DNA of 64,000 nt from Hysterangium stoloniferum (lineage: Eukaryota > Basidiomycota > Agaricomycetes > Hysterangiales > Hysterangiaceae): contig WHVD01000028.1 in NCBI GenBank assembly GCA_015178975.1, positions 310,001 through 374,000 on the forward strand, read 5' to 3'. The first letter of the stretch is position 1, and each line of letters begins with the position of its first letter. Both the position numbers and the translations under genes were made by a program. The notes under the pieces are model-generated. The model searched no databases. It was not told the origin of the DNA and worked only from the letters and a program-made list of their open reading frames with translations. Below are positions 34,324-45,241 of the stretch, in pieces.

Positions 34324-37100
34324 CTAGCCCCCGTGTGATATCAGATGGTCCCAACCCGTTTCCAAAAGTCGAGACACCTGATAACCGGCAGGCATCCCTG
34401 TCTCGGATGCTCCTTTCTCCTTGTCCTCATCGCCAGGAGATCGATGCGGCAGTGATGGTGAGGGGGCATCAAAACACGATCCGGCCGATATCTCCTCCCA
34501 GAATGAGGCCAGTCTCATATCTGATAGTCCATCGGTTTCGGTCGCCTCTTCGACCTTTGGAGAAGCACGGTGATTCGTGACGGCTTCGTGAGCTCGCTTC
34601 TGGAGCTTGACCATGGCGCTCTTTTGCCTCGTGGTCAGTCGACGGTACGGCGCACGCGGGAGCAGAGCCACCTACCTTCCGGGCTGATAAATAATCCAGG
34701 CTGTCCTCCGCTTTGAGAAACATATCACATGTTTCGTCGAAATGCATCAAGGCCCCGTCTGTGAATTGACTGTCTGGACGAAGTGACACCAATGCACCCA
34801 GGACGAGCTATTTATCTATGGTCAGGCAAAAACGGCGTGGCGAGGAAATGATATTTACACAAGCTGAATGTGCATGGCTCCAGAATGGACCCATCCGCTC
34901 CATAAGCCTTGGATACAAGAGCCAGAGGCTCCGCACATGTGAGACGATTGCACAGGCACTGTGGGGCATGTTTAGCATTCCGTCCTCGGTCGTTTCGCAA
35001 TACCCACCTATGGTAGGCAGCCACTAGGGATCGCCAATATTGATGACGCACCAATACCACGTCGGGCGTCGACACGGCCTGCCAAAAGTAAGGACGATGC
35101 ATATAGAGTAACGCTACGATCTCGATGAAAACAAGTGAAAACTGGTGGGGTAGGCTTTTTGACTTACAGACCTCTGACCAGACAGCGGTTAAACATCGCT
35201 GAAAGGTCTGGCCAGCAGCCTCACTGGCTACGAGAGACGGGTGCGGGAGCGGCCACTCAAGTCCCTGAGGAATAGGGTGTTCCCGCAGTCTTCTATCATA
35301 GTTCAGAATCGATCCATATGAAACGTCGGGTGTTCCAGTTGCTTCCACTACGCCTGACACAAGAGAAGCGAATGAAAATTTCCAACGAGGGACTTGTCGA
35401 GGGTCAGGAAATATTATATATCCAGAGAAGGCGTACACATACACTTTGGATGGTGTCCTGGATGGACTTCGACGTTTGACGGGAATTGGCAATGGATAGA
35501 CGTATTCGTAATAGAAACCGGACGTCCAAACATGTAGCTCTATGACTGAATTATAGCAGGAAGGTCCAGGAAAAAAGAAAAAGACATTATACCTGCCAGA
35601 TATCCTGAGCATGGTATTCCCAAAAGGTTTGTTCTCCACGTGTTATGCCAGTAGGGTCTTGAATGTATTGAGTACTGTCGCGAGCATCCCTGTCTAAAAG
35701 GTTGATAAGTAAATATGTAAATGGCAAGCATTCAGGTCACCGACGTAATCCAATCTGGTACAACACACGGTATCAAGGTTAAGGGAACAAGAAGTAATAA
35801 AAGAGTTGACGGACACCCGACACCAGTTTATTCAAATACCCCGAGAAGCCCCACTGGAAAGGCAGACTGCGACAATTACTAATGTACAATTATATTGATG
35901 ATCGATGGCTAACCTTCTTGTCGCAGGCGATAGTCGATAATACCATACCATCAGTACCTAAGAAACGTCAGTAAAGTGATCTCAACCCTCGGCAGAAGCG
36001 CACCATGGCTTGTATCGCGGCTAGCGTAGGACATTCCGGTATGCTAACGCACGTCAACGACGCTCGCGACAACGCCAGATAAAACGCAATGTCCCTAGAT
36101 CGTGAACGGATATCGAGTGCCAAGTCATAGTGAGTTCCAAGCAGAAACACCCCCAACAGAATGCCCAAGCGATGGGCATGAGCAATATCTAAGGTGTCCG
36201 CGATCCTTCCTCCGGGGTACAGAAGATCAAGTATGTCGCGCAGGTCGAATAATGGGACAGGTAACGCACTGCTAATAGGGTTATAAAATGCTGGATTTAG
36301 ACAGATATGATCTTGCGCACAGCCAACTGAAATGAGAGAGATAATTCTTAAGGAGGGTGGAAGCCCGCTGGTACGATGGAAGATGATGTAGGAACCGTGT
36401 CATGTCTACAGGTGGCTGCGGCGGAGGGCAGGGAAATTGCAGGTTAAGCAGAACAAGCTCGGGAAATATGTCTAGACGCGGCATGGCACGTTCTGGCCGA
36501 GGAGGGTGAGGCTTCTCTTCAGCCTTTTTGGTGATTTGATCACACTCCTAATGAAAGTGTCAGATTAAGTACATCAAGGAACAGAACAATGCTATACATA
36601 TCACCTTGAGGATATACTATGAATATGATAATAAAATTCATTTCGACACTATCATGGAATTTGAGAGTGAAATGCAAACCTCCGATGCGGCAGTTGAACC
36701 ATGAAATTGGACATTTCCAGCCTCGCGCAAAGATAGAACTCCAAAGGCGTCGGCGAGGAGATCTGTTTCAACATCGTTTGCCTCCTGGGGAGATGCTTCG
36801 GGCGGTACTGACGCTTGAAGAGTGGTGGAATAGTTTTCAGATCGAGGGGGATCTGCTGCAATACTTTGACGCAAAGCTGCGATTGCTTTCTTGAGCGTTA
36901 GTTCGCGGGCATACAGTTCCGAATATTGTTCCTGCAGTCCTCTTCTCGGGCCCGATAGTGTACTGAGGGGATGAATATCGATAGGAAAACAGATCGAAGA
37001 TAAACGGTTCTCACTGGGTGCCCTTCACTAGTTCTTCATCGTGTTGGATTTGATCTGCCGTTCTCAGTTTTGGTGGCTGGCTGTGACAAGTGATTAATCA
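34324..37100 (-). CDS. Fungal-specific transcription factor-like protein, possibly damaged
   Basis: Minus-strand pieces in order are a coiled region (LQEQYSELYARELTLKKAIA), LLADAFGVLSLREAGNVQFHG near 36720, and PRLDIFPELVLLNLQFPCPP near 36480. Then come TLDIAHAHRLGILLGVFLLG near 36170, FWEYHAQDIWQ near 35600 and SYGSILNYDRRLREHPIP near 35310, and IEIVALLYMHRPYFWQAV near 35110. Last are SLRPDSQFTDGALMHFDETC near 34770 and a C-terminal tail ending at 34324. This matches the middle-homology (fungal_trans) region and tail of Zn2Cys6 regulators. I could not find an N-terminal Zn2Cys6 cluster upstream (37.1-37.6 kb). The stretch near 35900-35650 runs into a stop where the GLHRD-type motif is expected. 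It may be a pseudogene or have unseen introns. Confidence 0.6.
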
Positions 37101-38808
37101 ACGGAATCACAAAGACAAGAGTACATGTATGATTCACGTTGCGCGCTTCTCTGTAAAGGATAATGAGCTTTCGATCAAGTTGATTTATTTATGTACATAC
37201 TTTTTCCAGCTACTTGGGCCCTAAATCGCCTGCGTGGCCACAAATGGCCGTGAGTTATTCTTAGCAGAGAGCGACATAGTTGGCTTACCTTGGCTTTTGA
37301 CATTCAGGACAAATAGCCTTCTTATATGGCTTATATGGGATAAACGAGTCGCATTCGCATCTGGCAAGGCTCATTAGAGGAGTTGAGGGATAATGATGGT
37401 CTAGAAGAGGCCTTGGAGTCAAGGAAAATACCATACATTTGTTTCCGCTCGGCTATGACCAGAAGGCGTCGCAGGTAGCTAAGAGCTCGGGTAATGTTGA
37501 AATCGTCACAAGAATTATACTCCCGTTTCCAATTTGTCCCAGAATGGCAATGGACCGTGAGGAAGCCGCGGAGGTAAAGCGGGGCCGGCATTCCAAAAGG
37601 AGGATGTGCTTGTCAACCAGCCAATCGGGATGGACCCTTGATGCCTATATTTTCCGTAAATTTTTCTCAAATCTCCCAAAAAAGCGCGGAAATTTTAATG
37701 TGTTCCGCATGCATTGGGCCTATAACCGAGCACTTGGCCCTTTCCACTCAAGAGTAATGAAATACTACCAAATTCAATAATGGCGTGCCTCTCATATGAA
37801 TATCAGGAACCCATCAACTATATGTTACTCGAGCGGAGATAAATTCGCGTTTGGGTCCTGGTGGTGTACACACTCTTTAATTCAAGGACGAAACAATCAC
37901 CTTGCCTGTCCAGATATGCCATTGAGATTCCCCAAATGAATCATTGGCATCAGCTTCTCGTTCGGAAGATATGAATCAATGGCGTCTTGAGATCCAGCCC
38001 TTGTTCTCAGTTGTTACAAGTACACACTAAGTATATTGCGCCAGCGTCTCGCTGAAATTCTAGATCTGTCTTATGTCACAGAGTGACCAAGTGGCGCACA
38101 ACAATATGTTGAGGCAGTTCGGCCTGCTCGGCAGACTCGCACCCGTAAAAGTTACGCTCCTTGAACAGAGCCACAAAATCCCAACCGAGTCCTCCAGGGA
38201 AAGTTGGTGGCAAAGACCTTTTTCTTCTTCTGATATTCTTCCCCATCACGGCGTAGCTCATGGATCTAAGTTGTGGATTGGAGAAGAAGCAATCACTATT
38301 CAGCCTAAACCTATCCACACCACATTACATTATTCAGGGTACCTCATCGATTCATTCACAAGTCAGCGTGGACATCTGCACAGATATCGCCCTAGATAGG
38401 TTTCATCGATGAGTGGCCCTATGTACCGCACTTCTATATTGGATTAAGAAATATTGTTGCTTTACAGATACAGAAAATATGCACGCTTAGATGGTTAAAT
38501 CAACTACAACTATGGCATGTAGCTGGTCTATTCCAAAGGGCCTTCAAAAACATTCGGCAACAATTCGTTCGGAACATCCCTCATTGCGATAAGAACTGGA
38601 TGACACGACGGTACATGAATGGAAGTAGGTGTGACAGATCTCAAACCAGCCCTCATCGATGGATGACAATGTTATCCTAAGCTACTTACTATATGCGACC
38701 TTGTCCAGATTTCCACCTATATTTATGCCAACTCAACGAGTCAATGCCTAACACCTCAGCGACATCCTCAGCCCTCTAACTCTTTTTTGTCCTACACCCA
38801 TCTCCAAC
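37101..38808. other. Intergenic or unrecognised 5' part
   Basis: May contain the missing N-terminus of the transcription-factor gene. A minus-strand piece near 37390-37310 reads CDSFIPYKPYKKAICPECQK, which is Cys-bearing but does not have Zn2Cys6 spacing. ORFs at 38073-38399 (+) and 38076-38318 (-) overlap and neither is recognisable. Confidence 0.35.
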
Positions 38809-39341
38809 ATGTCCCGCTGGTACAGCAGTGATTCTTACGAGGCTCGGGCATTCGAACAGGCAACTTTCCGCCTGACACACTGCATTGCCATATCTTAAAT
38901 GTTCAATCTAGGTCACTTCCGCCCCACACAAGGCGACTCTCTCACACGAGCTCATTGCGGGAGCGGCCGCATACGAGGCAGCCAAGGCATACGAGGAACA
39001 CTCGGCGAGGCATGGAAAACCCGACAACCACGCGTAAGCTCTCCCTACCTTGAATTTCTCCGAATCACATATTTCCCCAATTTTCAGCAAGGCGAAGGAG
39101 ATCATGGCGGGATTCGCTGGAGCCTTCGTCGACCGTATGGTCGAGACCAAGGGGTATGTCGTCCTTCTGCTCAATACTCATTTTTGTTGCCTTTGATTCG
39201 ATCTCCGTTAGTCTGGACTATATAGATGACATGAGGGCGAAGGCGAAGCATCACGCAACCCAGCAAGTTCACAAAAGCTATCAGTCCGAGGTTGATATCC
39301 AGGAGTCCTTTACCAGTGTGGAGTATGTCCGGCAGTACTGA
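38809..39341 (+). CDS. CipC-like stress protein (DUF3759 type)
   Basis: Four exons: 38809-38859, 38912-39033, 39088-39153 and 39212-39341. The roughly 122-residue protein reads MSRWYSSDSYEARAFEQ, then HKATLSHELIAGAAAYEAAK, then AKEIMAGFAGAFVDRMVETK and GLDYIDDMRAKAKHHA. These are the hallmarks of CipC-like proteins, small helical cytosolic proteins first noted as induced by an antifungal in Aspergillus and often upregulated in basidiomycetes during stress or interaction. The biochemical role is unknown. The first intron (38860-38911) must use a GC donor (CAG/GCAACT) to keep frame; the other two are GT-AG. Confidence 0.85.
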
Positions 39342-40693
39342 GCCGTTACATGTAGTCTCGTGTTTGTGTTGTACCAGTGTACTATATTTTTCTTGTGAAT
39401 GTTTTTAGTGATTGCCAAGTTCCGGTTTGGGATATTTTCAGTCCGGACCAGGAAGCACTTTTGATTATGTTCTATGATCTTAGATGCTTCTTCTAAATCA
39501 GAAAATATTAGTCTTCTTTTCTTTCCTTCATTATTCACTCCCATGGTAAGGACGCCCCCGTATGGTGAAGTTATAATATTTTGGACCATGAACAGTGCTA
39601 CACACAAAGACCCCTGCGCTGCTGCTGGCATTAGAAGGGTAGGTCTTCATACCAATTTTTTCTACCGACTTCTCTAATGCTACTGTACGTTGCATCTTTT
39701 AGGAAAATCCTCGTTATTTTGGTGCGTATCCAGAATGGTTTTTTATTTACTTCCATGAATTGGACGCATCATTGATTCCCCTGCTCATACGAAATGAAAA
39801 ACACGAGCCTGCGGCTGGGGAGACCGATGGGATTACCCTTGATTCCTGTTTCGGCATTTGCGCAGTAAATGGCAGGAGCTGGCGCGTACATGTTGCAAAG
39901 GCCGGAGCAACGCTCAGGCTTCTCGGTTCTGATGATGCGCACTCTGCAAAAAGAGCGAGGGCCTGACGAGCGATTAAAAGGAAGTGGAATTTTCCGAGAA
40001 AACAATTGAATAGCCTTTGCGGGCCAGCGGTCAATGCAACAGCCGAGGACAGCTGGCATATTCGTAGAATTGGACGGGGAAGAAAGCTTTTATACGGTCT
40101 TCTATATAAGTTTGAAACATTTAAAGCTTGAAAATGAGAAAAATCGACCTTCGAGTACCAGCAGACTCCCAACGAAATCGCTCATGTGCTGCTGTTAGGT
40201 GCTCACTGGCACTGGCATCTATCCAGGTTTATTACGGAGGAGCCGTGCGGCATATCAGTGGGGTGCTATGATGCGGAGCAAGGAGTCTTCTGGTAGTCAG
40301 TCTGGCTCGGGGCCGTTTTGGAAGCAATGTTACAGCCCTGGAGATTTGTGAGTGTTTATGATCACACTACGTTTCCTAGTTCGACGGCTCATACATGCGG
40401 TTTGTAGACGAGCAATACCAACTCACAGCATTTGGTCACAGTAAGGCTATTATGCTACTAGCGAGCGGAAATATGGTAGGTGATGTAAGGGGAAGTTTTC
40501 CCCTTATATTGAACCCTGGCCTCACCCGGAGGGCTTGCGGGCTATTCTTCACGACTGTACCTGCGACATCGGAAAAGGATCTTATAGCGACATTACCGTA
40601 TCAACCGGCATCTCTGTCTAATCAACTTCGAGCACACGAGGATTAGTGATACTTGTAGCCTCAGAAATTTGTACATGGTAATGCATCGACTAT
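39342..40693. other. Intergenic, no gene recognised
   Basis: Holds overlapping short ORFs (39747-40172 minus, 40395-40646 plus) with no assignable domain. It is the common downstream region of the CipC-like and acyltransferase genes, which point toward each other. Confidence 0.4.
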
Positions 40694-42238
40694 CTAACGG
40701 TATTGCCTCAGTCGCACATCCTTCAGTACCTCACTCATTACATCATCTCGGAGATATAAAGACACATGCGCACCCTTCTCATACCACGGACTCCTTTCTC
40801 TATCACCGCCGGCTTCTATAATCTGGATGCAACCATCAACATGCGGCATGACGGCATGCACATATTTCGGACGTCCGCTTCCAAAATCAACATCATAAAC
40901 GCCTAGGTCAAGCCAGGAGGTAACAATCGTATTTTGGCGACCAAGAAATGCATTCCACCTTCTTTGGGGGGTTATTTCGAACATCATTTCGTGTAATATG
41001 ACAGGTATTGATTTAGGATTAAACCTAGATAAAGTTGACCGTATTGAGCGCGCCATCTGGCTGATATCGTGCGCGTGCCCTTCCTGGCCAGTTGAAGTTA
41101 CTGCGGCTAATGTGAGTGGTGAGCCGAGGAATGAAGGGGGAAGTGGTGGCTCTAGTCGTTTCCTAATTCCAAAAGTTACATCTAAATAACTTTCTTCATT
41201 CAGTTCGATACCACGCGCACGGATAATAATGGCCCAGAGGTGTGCAAGAAGTACATCCAAATGACTGACACGACCAGCCTGAGAAGATGCTTCCATCCAC
41301 ATGTTTTGTAATTCAATTCGGCTAAAATATAATATAAAATGGGAGACTGGGGCATCTGGGTCCCAATTACTCCAGGGTAAAGGTTTTCCAAGGTCTTCGA
41401 GAGATGGCGGAGTAATCTCTGTGGGTATTTGACTTGAAGCGACCTTGGCAGCTACAGAGCTTTTCTCAGAAGCCCACCAATCATATCGATGCAATGGCAA
41501 CGGACAGGATTGGCGCAATATATTCTTGTCAGCGTTCTGGGAGTTTATATCACCTGCGGCGGCACAGTCCAGTAGTTGCGGATTGAACATGGGAGAAATG
41601 ACGGGGACAAGTGTGCCAGCCACCATTGATGAACAGATGGCGGCCCAGTCTGTGGCGAATCGCAATAACGTTTGCGCATCTGCAAGGGGATGTGCCATTT
41701 TAATGGCAATAGACATCCCCTCACATTTAAACCTTGTTAATTGCACGATGATGCCTGGAAGACCAGGGACATCAACCATGTTGGGTAGTGCAAGCTGAGT
41801 GCTACCACCTGTCAATTCTCTGACAGGAATACGTCTCATATCGTAGTGATCATCAATAGGTGGTGGGATAATAGTCGAAACATGGTCTGAGGCCTCTGCT
41901 CTAATTAACTCCACACCCGGATCACTGTCTGTGCCGTAAGACAGCATTAGCCGTCCATAGCGCTCGGTATGGTTCCCTTCAGGATTGTACTTGGCAGAAT
42001 GAAGTTGGCCGCACCATTGAGGATACGCATCGAGTGTTTTCCGCAGGCTCGAGATAAGGATCTCTGTGGGAGGCGCTTTCTCGTATACCCACACCGCATT
42101 TGTTGGCGCAAAGCGTGCGACAGAGGCATCGACTATCGAAAGAGGGGCATGGATTGGCCCAGCTGTGCGAAAATCTGCCGACTCTGGATAAGTCCGAGTG
42201 CAGGAGTTGATGCGAAGTTCGAGGCTATCGAGAGACAT
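40694..42238 (-). CDS. BAHD-like acyltransferase
   Basis: Intronless ORF of 514 codons. It carries the two signatures of the transferase family: HPLAD at residues 183-187 (the catalytic HxxxD, in MAHPLADAQTLL) and DFGSGRP at about residue 451 (the DFGWG structural motif, here with Ser). The N-terminal part (LSIVDASVARFAPTNAVWVY and LRKTLDAYPQWCGQL) also fits. These enzymes move an acyl group from acyl-CoA to an alcohol or amine. Basidiomycete members are found near secondary-metabolism genes, but no such cluster is visible here, and acceptor and donor cannot be told. Ends in stop at 40694. Confidence 0.88.
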   Translation of the reverse strand: MSLDSLELRINSCTRTYPESADFRTAGPIHAPLSIVDASVARFAPTNAVWVYEKAPPTEILISSLRKTLDAYPQWCGQLHSAKYNPEGNHTERYGRLMLSYGTDSDPGVELIRAEASDHVSTIIPPPIDDHYDMRRIPVRELTGGSTQLALPNMVDVPGLPGIIVQLTRFKCEGMSIAIKMAHPLADAQTLLRFATDWAAICSSMVAGTLVPVISPMFNPQLLDCAAAGDINSQNADKNILRQSCPLPLHRYDWWASEKSSVAAKVASSQIPTEITPPSLEDLGKPLPWSNWDPDAPVSHFILYFSRIELQNMWMEASSQAGRVSHLDVLLAHLWAIIIRARGIELNEESYLDVTFGIRKRLEPPLPPSFLGSPLTLAAVTSTGQEGHAHDISQMARSIRSTLSRFNPKSIPVILHEMMFEITPQRRWNAFLGRQNTIVTSWLDLGVYDVDFGSGRPKYVHAVMPHVDGCIQIIEAGGDRERSPWYEKGAHVSLYLRDDVMSEVLKDVRLRQYR

Positions 42239-42286
42239 GTTAACTTGAAAAGCTTAAAGTGATGTAAGAGGTTACAGTGGACATTC

Positions 42287-42294
42287 TATATATA
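42287..42294 (-). promoter_or_regulatory. TATA-like element of the acyltransferase gene
   Basis: TATATATA on the minus strand about 50 bp before the ATG at 42238. Plausible core promoter; not tested. Confidence 0.4.
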
Positions 42295-45241
42295 TGTTTG
42301 CCAACGAAGCCCAAATCAAGAAAAGTTGAGCCCAGCGAATTCTGCCAAAATCCCCCGACGGCACGATACGGATGTACTAATGGTTTTTCGGAGCGCTCAT
42401 TAATCGTGTTAGATGAAGACAGTGATTCAAAGTCGTTGGCACACTAAGTGCATTGGAAGTAATCTTACCCGATGTTCATATTATGGTTCTGATGAGGGTT
42501 GCCGCAGTGTGCCTTTGACTCATGGTGCCGCGAAGCCAAAAATAGGAACCGAGACCCAAAATCAACGGTTTTGGACCTTTTGACCTGGACACAAATGGTG
42601 TGATCACCGATTTGACCTTTTTCCTGGATTAGATCTGCCCAATAAAAATGGAAATTTTGCTGTGGAAACATTCTAATATAAACATATTGATATATATAAG
42701 TATACTTAATGCAAATCCACATGTCATTATTAAAAATAAGACATTGGTATCATTATAGCAACACATTATATCTCCGTTCCCAACTTGACCCATTCATGAT
42801 TCCTTGTTTGCCTTGCATAGAGTTGATTGTTGTTGTCTATGGCAAAAAAACAAAAAAAAGTATTCTGCCACTGATGCCTTCTTCAGGATACTGTTCAAAG
42901 ACACTGATAACACTTGCTCCCCACTTCATCACACCTGTGGGGCTGTGGGAAACCAGCACTAGGAGGGAGGAAGATAATCAGATAGAGTCACCAAGTGTGC
43001 AAGGCTACTAGTAGCATGCAATCTCAATAAGGGATGGTACCCATGGATGCTATGTAAGTCAAATAAGGAGGTCCCTGTTTGCATCTTATTGGGCATAGCA
43101 GCAGTGCCAGCTGTTAAAATCCTTGTCATTTGGCCCCCTGCAAGCTTGTTTCACCCTCATAACCCTCTGGCACCCTGACACTTGGTTTACTATAGCTTTC
43201 CTCTTTTGTCATTCCATTCCATCTCCATCCCAATGCCCTCCCATCATCTGCTCAACATGTAAATGATACTTTGCCATCTCATACATTTTAGTATACCCAA
43301 ATTACATCATTTTCACTTGTGGTTTGATCCTTACCCCTTTCCATGCTTCTTTTGACCCATCACTGCTTCTCACTTCCTTGATTGGACCTCTGCTCATCTG
43401 TTACACCTTCCTATAAAGTTCCTACCATGTATGCTATTAATCTTCAGTACTAATTTCAACTTAGATTACCCTTGTTTAGTCTTCAGCCACTTTACTCCCT
43501 TTCTAATACCCTTGAAGATGTCATTGGCAAGCCACAACTCTTTAACTCATGACTCTTAGCATTGCAACCCCCCAGTTGAGTGAGCTAAGTGTTGTCTTTA
43601 TTTCTTATCATACTATCCACTCTGTTTGAAATACTGGAGCACCTTAACAGTTTGTACAAGGGTGCAATACATAAGTTGAAGCCAAGCTCCACCTGTTTTA
43701 TAGAGTCAGATCTCCCAACTAGTACAATCTTTATCATCAGCCCCCTGTTAGAAGTAAGACCTAAATACAATAAACTCAGTCTCGTATATGATATAAGGGA
43801 CTATATTTTGTGTACCTAAATACAATAAACTAATGGACAATTATTAGTTACATTATGTGCGAATACATAACTGTTTCAGAACTCACCTCAGTCTCATATA
43901 TGATATAATGGACTGAGGTGATACTGTCATAATCCTTTAGTTTATATATACTTTTGACCACATATGTTGCTAGGTATCGTGTTATTGGTGTTGTATGGCT
44001 GTGCCCAAGAGTTTATTGATACTGGGCAGCCATGCCCGAAATTAGATGTTTCAATGGTGTTGTTCAACACCCCAACATAGAGCCATTTTTTACCCCTTTG
44101 CTTAGATCTTAACAAGGCAGGTGGTTGTTGGAATATATCCATGGCTTTGGTTCTGTCCATCATGCAGTCAATCTGAGTCTGAGTCTGAGTATGAGTGGTG
44201 GTCTATTTGTCCACTGGGGTCACTAGTCTGTGTTCTGATCCCCTTCTATTTTATCTTTCTAACAGTGATGAGTCAGGGTGCAGGGTCATTGAGGGGTCCA
44301 ACAGCTAGTCCACTTGGACTGCAGAGGCTGGAAATATCCCAATAGTTTCCAGAATATTTCGTAGATATTTTTTCAGTAAATCCTTCACTTAACAAAAATA
44401 TCCAAACTTTTGTGTCTTATATTCACATTGAATATTATTCCCAGATAATGAATTGGAGTATTCATCACCGTGGTCCTCACAAACTGCCAAGTTTTGGGTA
44501 ATCAAAATAACCAGTTCATAATAGGGCGACAGATCTAGTTCCTTGGAAGTAGCAGTTTGGCATTGAAGTAATCATATATGTACTGGGTGAATGGCTCTAA
44601 AGGCCCTATGTGGAGTGCCTATAAAATTCGGTCCACAATGCGCAAACATGTAATTTCTGGGTAGTGGCAAACTTCCTAAAAATGAGGGGTTTGTGCAGAT
44701 AGCTATCCCACTTTTAGGATCATAGACTTGTTTGAACCCTCTCAGCTAGGTAAGAAATTTCTTTTCTTACATATACTTATTAGTTTGTACAAATAATATC
44801 CTCTGCAGCGTTGTATGAAGTCGACACCAGTCGCACTTACAGGACTATCTAATGCAACCACCGCTCTAAAGAGTTTAAACGAGATTAAGTTGTACTCAAG
44901 TTGAGGTGTGCGCTTCGACCCTTATGCCACATCAGACCGTTTATTCATTAGGGTTATGACACTACAATTAATCCAATAAAACTAAATATTGCATCGTTTT
45001 ACTTCTCACGTGATGACCAACAACACCACCACGTGCACGACCACTCTGCGAAAAAGGGAAAACAAAAAAAAAAAAATTGAACAACCAGACTGCAAAAGGG
45101 GTACAAAGATGGGAAGTGAGACGCCGAGAGAAAAGCTGGGAAGGAAGTGGCTGAGAAACGAAGCGAAGGGATGGATGGTATTGTTCTAGTAAAATCATAA
45201 ATGACGAAATCTAACCGACATCATCGCAGAGTGAAGCGCGT
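42295..45241. other. Three-kilobase repeat-like spacer
   Basis: Low GC, short ORFs only. A near-duplicated segment containing CTCAGTCTC(G/A)TATATGATATAA occurs near 43780 and 43886. A short GAGTCT microsatellite lies near 44170. It looks like old transposon DNA; no protein signature found. Confidence 0.4.

Noticed and set aside
39747..40172. 141-codon minus-strand ORF downstream of the CipC-like gene
   Set aside because: Overlaps a plus-strand ORF of similar size, has no recognisable motif, and its composition looks like random translation.
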